NCBI RefSeq assembly: GCF_003201855.1
Contig: NZ_QJKI01000018.1
Span: 1 to 64,000 of the forward strand
Origin: Rivihabitans pingtungensis
Lineage (GTDB): Bacteria; Pseudomonadota; Gammaproteobacteria; Burkholderiales; Aquaspirillaceae
Direction of reading: 5' to 3'
DNA: 64,000 nt
The translations under genes were made by a program, and so were the position numbers. The notes beneath the pieces were generated by a model that was given only the letters and a program-made list of their open reading frames with translations, made no database searches and was not told the origin of the DNA. Shown in pieces: positions 60,205-64,000 of the stretch. The stretch's first letter is position 1. Every line of letters begins with the position of its first letter.

Positions 60205-60993
60205 ATGGCCGCAACTGATATCCCGTTTTATCAACCGGCCGGCGACGAGTGCGAGGTGTTCGCCCACGCCTGGCGTCAGCAGCTGCCGGTGTTGATCAAA
60301 GGCCCCACCGGCTGCGGCAAAACCCGCTTTGTCGCCCATATGGCCGCGCAGCTGGGGCTGCCACTGTTTACCGTGTCTTGCCATGATGATTTGTCCGCTG
60401 CCGATCTGGTGGGCCGCCACCTGATTGCCGGCGGCGACACCCGCTGGTGCGATGGCCCGCTCACCCAGGCGGTGCGCGCTGGCGGGCTGTGTTATCTGGA
60501 TGAAGTGGTCGAGGCGCGCAAGGACACCACGGTGGTGCTGCACCCGCTGACCGACGACCGGCGCATGCTGCCCATCGAGCGCACTGGCGAGGTGCTGCAA
60601 GCGCCGCCGGGCTTTATGCTGGTGGTGTCGTACAACCCCGGTTATCAGCATGTGCTGAAAACCCTGAAACCCTCCACCCGCCAGCGTTTTGTGGCGCTGA
60701 GTTTTGATTTTCCGCGCCCGGAAGTCGAATGCGAGGTGGTGCGCCACGAAGGCGGCGTGGACGCCGAGCTGGCCTGGCGGCTGGTGCGGCTGGGCGGGCA
60801 ATTGCGCCAGCTGGGCGGCCACGATCTGGACGAAGGCGCCAGCACCCGGCTGCTGGTGTACGCCGCCCGGCTGATGGCCAGCGGCATGCCGGCGCGGCGC
60901 GCCTGCGAGGTGGCGCTGGCCGAACCGCTCAGCGACGAGCCAGACACCCTGGCCGCCTTGCGCGCGGTGATCGACACCCAATTCGGGAGCTGA
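60205..60993 (+). CDS. norQ: nitric oxide reductase activation protein NorQ (MoxR AAA ATPase)
   Basis: AAA+ ATPase that acts with NorD to insert the iron of NorB. The 262-residue protein has Walker A GPTGCGKTRF, Walker B with GGLCYLDEVVEARKD, the sensor SYNPGYQ and the STRQRFVALSFDFP segment typical of CbbQ/NirQ/NorQ. ATG at 60205 with GGAGG upstream. The next gene starts 3 bases after its stop. Confidence 0.95.
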   Translation: MAATDIPFYQPAGDECEVFAHAWRQQLPVLIKGPTGCGKTRFVAHMAAQLGLPLFTVSCHDDLSAADLVGRHLIAGGDTRWCDGPLTQAVRAGGLCYLDEVVEARKDTTVVLHPLTDDRRMLPIERTGEVLQAPPGFMLVVSYNPGYQHVLKTLKPSTRQRFVALSFDFPRPEVECEVVRHEGGVDAELAWRLVRLGGQLRQLGGHDLDEGASTRLLVYAARLMASGMPARRACEVALAEPLSDEPDTLAALRAVIDTQFGS

Positions 60994-60996
60994 GCG

Positions 60997-62832
60997 ATGG
61001 AAGACTGGGTTGGCGGCTGGTGGGACCGGCTGATCCGCCGCGCCGCCTATCGCGGCCATCCGCAGGCGGCGGTGGCGCTGGCCGACATCGAGCGCCAGGC
61101 GCCGGTGTTTTTTCGCGCCATGGGTGGCGACCCGGCGCTGACCGTGCGCAGCACGGTGGGCGCGGCGCATGGCGCGCGGCGGCGGCTGCTGGAGCGGGTG
61201 GCCGGCATTGGCGAGCGGGTGGAGCTGGGCTGGCGCGACGCGCAATCGCTATACCTGCCCGAGCGCATCGACCTCTACCCGGACGCCGCGCTGAACCGTG
61301 AGCTGTATTTCTGGCTGATGGCGCTGGCCGCGCGCGACGACGCCCACCACGGCGGCGACTGGTTTGCCCGCAACCGCGCCGCCACCGCCGCCTGCCTGCG
61401 CCAGATGCCCGGCCTGGCGGCGGTGTACGCCCGGCTGGCCGCCGCCCTGCTGCCGCTGCGCGACCTGCCGCGCCGCGCCGACGAACGCGCGCAGGAACTG
61501 GCCATCCGCGCCGCCCTGCAACAGCCGCACCAGGCCATCGCCCTGCCGCCCTGCGCCCAGCCGCCGCAGCCGGTGCCGCTGTGGCTGCACCCCTCGCCGC
61601 CCGGCGGCGGCCAGGCCCATTGCGCCCGCCGCGACGGCGACGCCGCCGCCGAGGACGAAGCCAGCCAGCGCCGCGACAGCAAGGCGCGCCGCCGCTATCG
61701 CGCCCGCGATGGCGAGACTGACGAGCGCAAAAACGGCATGCTGATGGTGTTTCGCGCCGAAAGCCTGTTCACCTGGGACGAATACGTGCGGGTGAACCGC
61801 CACACCGACGAAGACGACGACAGCGACGACGGCGCCGCCGCCGAAGACATGCAAACCCTCACCGTGCAGCGCGACACCCGCCGTCGCGCCAGCCGGCTGA
61901 AATTCGACCTCGACCTACCCGCCGCCGCCTACGACGACACCCCGCTGGGCCCCGGCATCCTGCTGCCGGAATGGGACTACAAACGCCAGCGCCTGGTGGC
62001 CGACCACGCCCGCATCCAGCCCATGCTGCCGCGCGACGCCGCCCCGGCGGCGCTGCCCGAGCGGCTGCTGCCAATGGCCAGACGCCTGCGCCGCCAGTTT
62101 CAGGCGCTGGCGCCAGAACGCACTCGCAAACAAGGCGAAGCCAGCGGCCCGGACATCGACCTGGACCGCCTGGTGCGCTTTCTGGCCGAACGCGCCAGCG
62201 GCGCGGCGGTGGCCGAACCGCCGCTGTATCAAGCCTGGCCGCCCGGCGGGCGCAGCCTGGCCTGCTTGCTGCTGGCCGATATTTCGCTGTCCACCGAAAG
62301 CTGGCTGGGCGACGCCGGCCAGGTGATTCAAGTCATCCGCGACAGCCTGCTGCTGTTTGCCGAGGCGCTGACCGCCTGCGGCGACGCCTTTGGCCTGTAT
62401 GGCTTTTCGTCCATCCGCCGCGAGGAAGTGCGCTATCTGCTGCTGAAAGACTTTGCCGAACGCTACGACGACGCCTGTCGCGGCCGCATCCTCGCCCTGC
62501 GCCCCGGCTACTACACCCGCCTGGGCGCCGCCATCCGCCACTCCAGCCGCATCCTGCTGGAACAAGCCGCCCAGCGCCGCGTGCTGCTGATCCTCTCCGA
62601 CGGCAAACCCAACGATCTGGACCACTACGAAGGCCGCTACGGCGTGGAAGACACCCGCCAGGCGGTGCTGGAAGCCCGCCGCGCCGGGCTGATCCCCTTC
62701 TGCGTCACCATCGACCGCCAGGCCGGCGACTATCTGCCCCACCTGTTTGGCCGCCACGGCTACACCGTCGCCCACGACGCCCGCCGCCTGCCGCAAGTGC
62801 TGACGAGGTTGTATGCGGGGTTGACGGGGTGA
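60997..62832 (+). CDS. norD: nitric oxide reductase activation protein NorD
   Basis: A 611-residue cytoplasmic protein with a C-terminal von Willebrand factor A domain (about 410-605) carrying the MIDAS motif DISLSTESW and later ILSDGKPND. The middle (about 190-300) is charged and low in complexity. NorD works with NorQ on NorCB. norF, norQ and norD are about 9 kb from norCBE, separated by arginine, arsenate-type and ureide genes. Confidence 0.94.
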   Translation: MEDWVGGWWDRLIRRAAYRGHPQAAVALADIERQAPVFFRAMGGDPALTVRSTVGAAHGARRRLLERVAGIGERVELGWRDAQSLYLPERIDLYPDAALNRELYFWLMALAARDDAHHGGDWFARNRAATAACLRQMPGLAAVYARLAAALLPLRDLPRRADERAQELAIRAALQQPHQAIALPPCAQPPQPVPLWLHPSPPGGGQAHCARRDGDAAAEDEASQRRDSKARRRYRARDGETDERKNGMLMVFRAESLFTWDEYVRVNRHTDEDDDSDDGAAAEDMQTLTVQRDTRRRASRLKFDLDLPAAAYDDTPLGPGILLPEWDYKRQRLVADHARIQPMLPRDAAPAALPERLLPMARRLRRQFQALAPERTRKQGEASGPDIDLDRLVRFLAERASGAAVAEPPLYQAWPPGGRSLACLLLADISLSTESWLGDAGQVIQVIRDSLLLFAEALTACGDAFGLYGFSSIRREEVRYLLLKDFAERYDDACRGRILALRPGYYTRLGAAIRHSSRILLEQAAQRRVLLILSDGKPNDLDHYEGRYGVEDTRQAVLEARRAGLIPFCVTIDRQAGDYLPHLFGRHGYTVAHDARRLPQVLTRLYAGLTG

Positions 62833-62851
62833 AAAGCGTATAGCGGCCAGG

Positions 62852-63499
62852 CTATGCGGCTGCTTGCCACTCTGCCCATATCGCGGGCAGGCGATCATAC
62901 TGGACCAGCCATTGTTCAAGCTGTGGGTCAATCCAGTGGATAACCTCCACACCAACCCTATGCTGCTCAAGCAGCGTTGGCGTCAGCCACAACAACGGCT
63001 CGTGGTGAAAAACCCGATTGCGCAAATCCCGAATCTGATTCAGCGCCGTCGAGATCGTGTGGCGCTGCCGTTGCGATTTCGGACAGCGGGCAAACACCAA
63101 ACGCAGGTCTTTCCAGAGAACTGGCTGGAATTGCGTATTGAAGAGCGAGCTCCAGAAGCCCAGGGTTAGCTCCGCCAATAGCTTGTCCGGGGTTTGAGGT
63201 TCGCACCGCCGCACCAGCTTGGCCTTGGCCTGGGCAATTTCTTTGTTTTGCCAACTAAAGACTGAATGTCCCACCCATGCCTCCCACCAGTCTGCCCGAC
63301 CATAGTGCGCGCTGAGGCGAGTATGGATGCCATTGCGCAGGGCAATTTCCAAGACGTTAAGCATGGGCAGCATGCCTTCGGACAACAAGACATTGCCGGC
63401 ATAGTCGGCCAGCGCCTTGGCGGCATCGCCACCCCGTGCGACGCGATAACGACCAAGCCGGGCCGCCGAAAAATGCCTTTCCAAGTCATTCCAGTTCAT
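62852..63499 (-). CDS. Abi-family HEPN protein (AbiD/AbiF-like)
   Basis: A 215-residue protein of the Abi_2 family. The N-terminal FSAARLGRY, LNVLEIALRNGIHTRLSAHY and the C-terminal HEPN motif R160-N-R-V-F-H165 (LRNRVFHHEP) are visible; the second conserved ALRN block lies near residue 52. HEPN proteins of this family are RNases linked to phage abortive infection; AbiF homologues have been described as toxins neutralised by a structured ncRNA and as ancestors of Cas13. Start at 63499. A strong candidate ncRNA lies directly upstream on the other strand. Confidence 0.85.
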   Translation of the reverse strand: MNWNDLERHFSAARLGRYRVARGGDAAKALADYAGNVLLSEGMLPMLNVLEIALRNGIHTRLSAHYGRADWWEAWVGHSVFSWQNKEIAQAKAKLVRRCEPQTPDKLLAELTLGFWSSLFNTQFQPVLWKDLRLVFARCPKSQRQRHTISTALNQIRDLRNRVFHHEPLLWLTPTLLEQHRVGVEVIHWIDPQLEQWLVQYDRLPAIWAEWQAAA

Positions 63500-63510
63500 T
63501 CTTCATCACT

Positions 63511-63539
63511 TTGAATCCGCTCAGCCGTGCTGTTATACT
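63511..63539 (+). promoter_or_regulatory. strong sigma-70 promoter for a candidate ncRNA
   Basis: TTGAAT (63511-63516), 17-base spacer, TATACT (63534-63539). It starts 12 bases from the start codon of the divergent Abi gene. A much weaker leftward promoter (TATAAC, TTCAAG) overlaps it. Confidence 0.7.
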
Positions 63540-63545
63540 TGATTT

Positions 63546-63674
63546 GCAGCCCTAGCTTGAAGTCCTCTCCCAGCCACCATACTGGTGATGACACTAGGTT
63601 CGTTCTGGCCCTGCCTCGTGCAGGGCCACTCTCATTCTTGACACACCCGCCTGTTGGCGGGTGTGTTGTTTTTT
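63546..63674 (+). ncRNA. candidate structured ncRNA, about 129 nt, divergent from the Abi gene
   Basis: Between the promoter and a strong terminator lie a CCTAG/CTAGG stem (63551-63555 with 63594-63598) that encloses a CACCA-TAC-TGGTG hairpin (63575-63587), then a GGCCCTGC/GCAGGGCC hairpin (63607-63614 with 63620-63627). No rightward reading frame fits. The whole gap is structured on either strand, so the functional RNA could be on the other one as an upstream leader of the Abi gene. I do not recognise it as a known RNA family. Confidence 0.6.
63641..63674 (+). terminator. strong terminator of the candidate ncRNA
   Basis: ACACACCCGCC (63641-63651) pairs perfectly with GGCGGGTGTGT (63656-63666) around TGTT, followed by TGTTTTTT. 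On the minus strand there is no T-run after the hairpin, so it works rightward. Confidence 0.85.
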
Positions 63675-63683
63675 AGCCAGCGA

Positions 63684-63995
63684 TTACAGCAGTGCCGTCA
63701 AATATGGCAGCACTTTTGCGCTGAGCACTCCGCCCGCTGCATTTTCCAGCACAGCCTTGATGCTCCCAGCAGTGGCCTTGATGATGGCCCGCTTGGGTTT
63801 TGGCGAGGCAGCCTGCGCCTGCAAAGTCACCAACTCTGCCTGCAACTCCTCGCGCGCCTCAACCTCAAGGCTTCCTTGCTGAATGACTTCGCGCAGCACG
63901 TCAATCAAGGCCGATAGCGCCGCTGTGTCACCACCTGTCTGCGTTTGAGTCTGGTTGGAGCCATTCGACCCGATCTGGATTTGGGAGCCGCTCAC
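63684..63995 (-). CDS. small protein of unknown function, probably continues past the window
   Basis: At least 103 residues, with a Gln/Thr/Ser/Gly-rich start (SGSQIQIGSNGSNQTQTQTG), a charged helical middle and a hydrophobic alpha-helical end (AIIKATAGSIKAVLENAAGG). The GTG at 63995 may not be the true start because the frame stays open to the edge. The helical tail resembles tails of effector or pore-type proteins in a general way only. It lies upstream of the Abi gene on the same strand. Confidence 0.5.
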   Translation of the reverse strand: MSGSQIQIGSNGSNQTQTQTGGDTAALSALIDVLREVIQQGSLEVEAREELQAELVTLQAQAASPKPKRAIIKATAGSIKAVLENAAGGVLSAKVLPYLTALL

Positions 63996-64000
63996 GTCCC

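Overview
The window is a high-GC stretch of a betaproteobacterial chromosome. The gene set fits the Neisseriales (Chromobacteriaceae-like) and points to a facultatively anaerobic, motile denitrifier: a membrane-bound nitrate reductase with two NarK transporters and NarX/NarL, a cytochrome c-type nitric oxide reductase, oxygen-independent ubiquinone synthesis (UbiU/V/T), class III ribonucleotide reductase and aerotaxis-type receptors. The taxonomic call is inference from gene content and gene style. No 16S gene lies inside the window, although the left edge carries the promoter and boxA of an rRNA operon that reads leftward out of it.

Layout. 1-476: rRNA operon control region and the nadB upstream region. 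0.5-8.1 kb: housekeeping genes (nadB, a DUF protein, murI, queG, tsaE, amiC), then a LysR regulator co-transcribed with a degenerate 6-phosphogluconate-dehydrogenase-like protein. 8.1-14.7 kb: a long gene-poor gap with a perfect FNR box, then three chemoreceptor genes (two near-duplicate PAS-MCPs flanking an Xre regulator and a soluble PAS-PAS-MCP). 14.9-22.3 kb: leftward genes def, mtiP, DUF1275, hpt, galU, ligA and zipA. 22.5-27.0 kb: leftward moaA, can, narX and narL. 27.2-39.3 kb: narK1 and narK2 with a terminator, then an AT-rich accessory insert (a broken YhcG nuclease gene and an HTH/GIY-YIG fusion), then narGHJI with a terminator. 39.5-47.2 kb: an Rpn-type nuclease, ubiU, ubiV, ubiT, a DGC protein, then an nrdD whose glycyl-radical tail is a separate small ORF, and nrdG. 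47.2-50.8 kb: cobA facing norC, norB and norE. 50.9-59.7 kb: arsC-like, argC, a small exported protein, and a ureide (allantoin) cassette of permease, GntR regulator, racemase, allantoinase, allantoicase and ureidoglycolate lyase. 59.9-62.8 kb: norF-like, norQ and norD. 62.9-64.0 kb: an Abi-family HEPN protein next to a strong candidate structured ncRNA, and a small ORF at the window edge.

How it works together. NarGHI reduces nitrate taken up by NarK1/K2 under NarX/NarL control; MoaA starts the molybdopterin cofactor that NarG needs. UbiUVT keeps making ubiquinone without oxygen, NrdDG makes deoxynucleotides without oxygen, and NorCB with NorE/F/Q/D disposes of NO. CobA feeds siroheme or heme d1 synthesis. 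Direct regulatory marks support an anaerobic theme: perfect FNR/DNR boxes (8471-8484 and 48115-48128), a tandem NrdR box pair before nrdD, and a pair of identical GntR-type palindromes before the ureide genes.

The intergenic spaces carry at least three dispersed repeat families in several copies. Some sit inside operons (narX/narL, ubiV/ubiT, nrdD/its radical tail). The most interesting candidates for follow-up are the Abi/HEPN gene with its divergent ncRNA, the split nrdD, the 6PGDH-like pseudoenzyme, the HTH/GIY-YIG fusion inserted into the nar region, and the covarying hairpin repeat.
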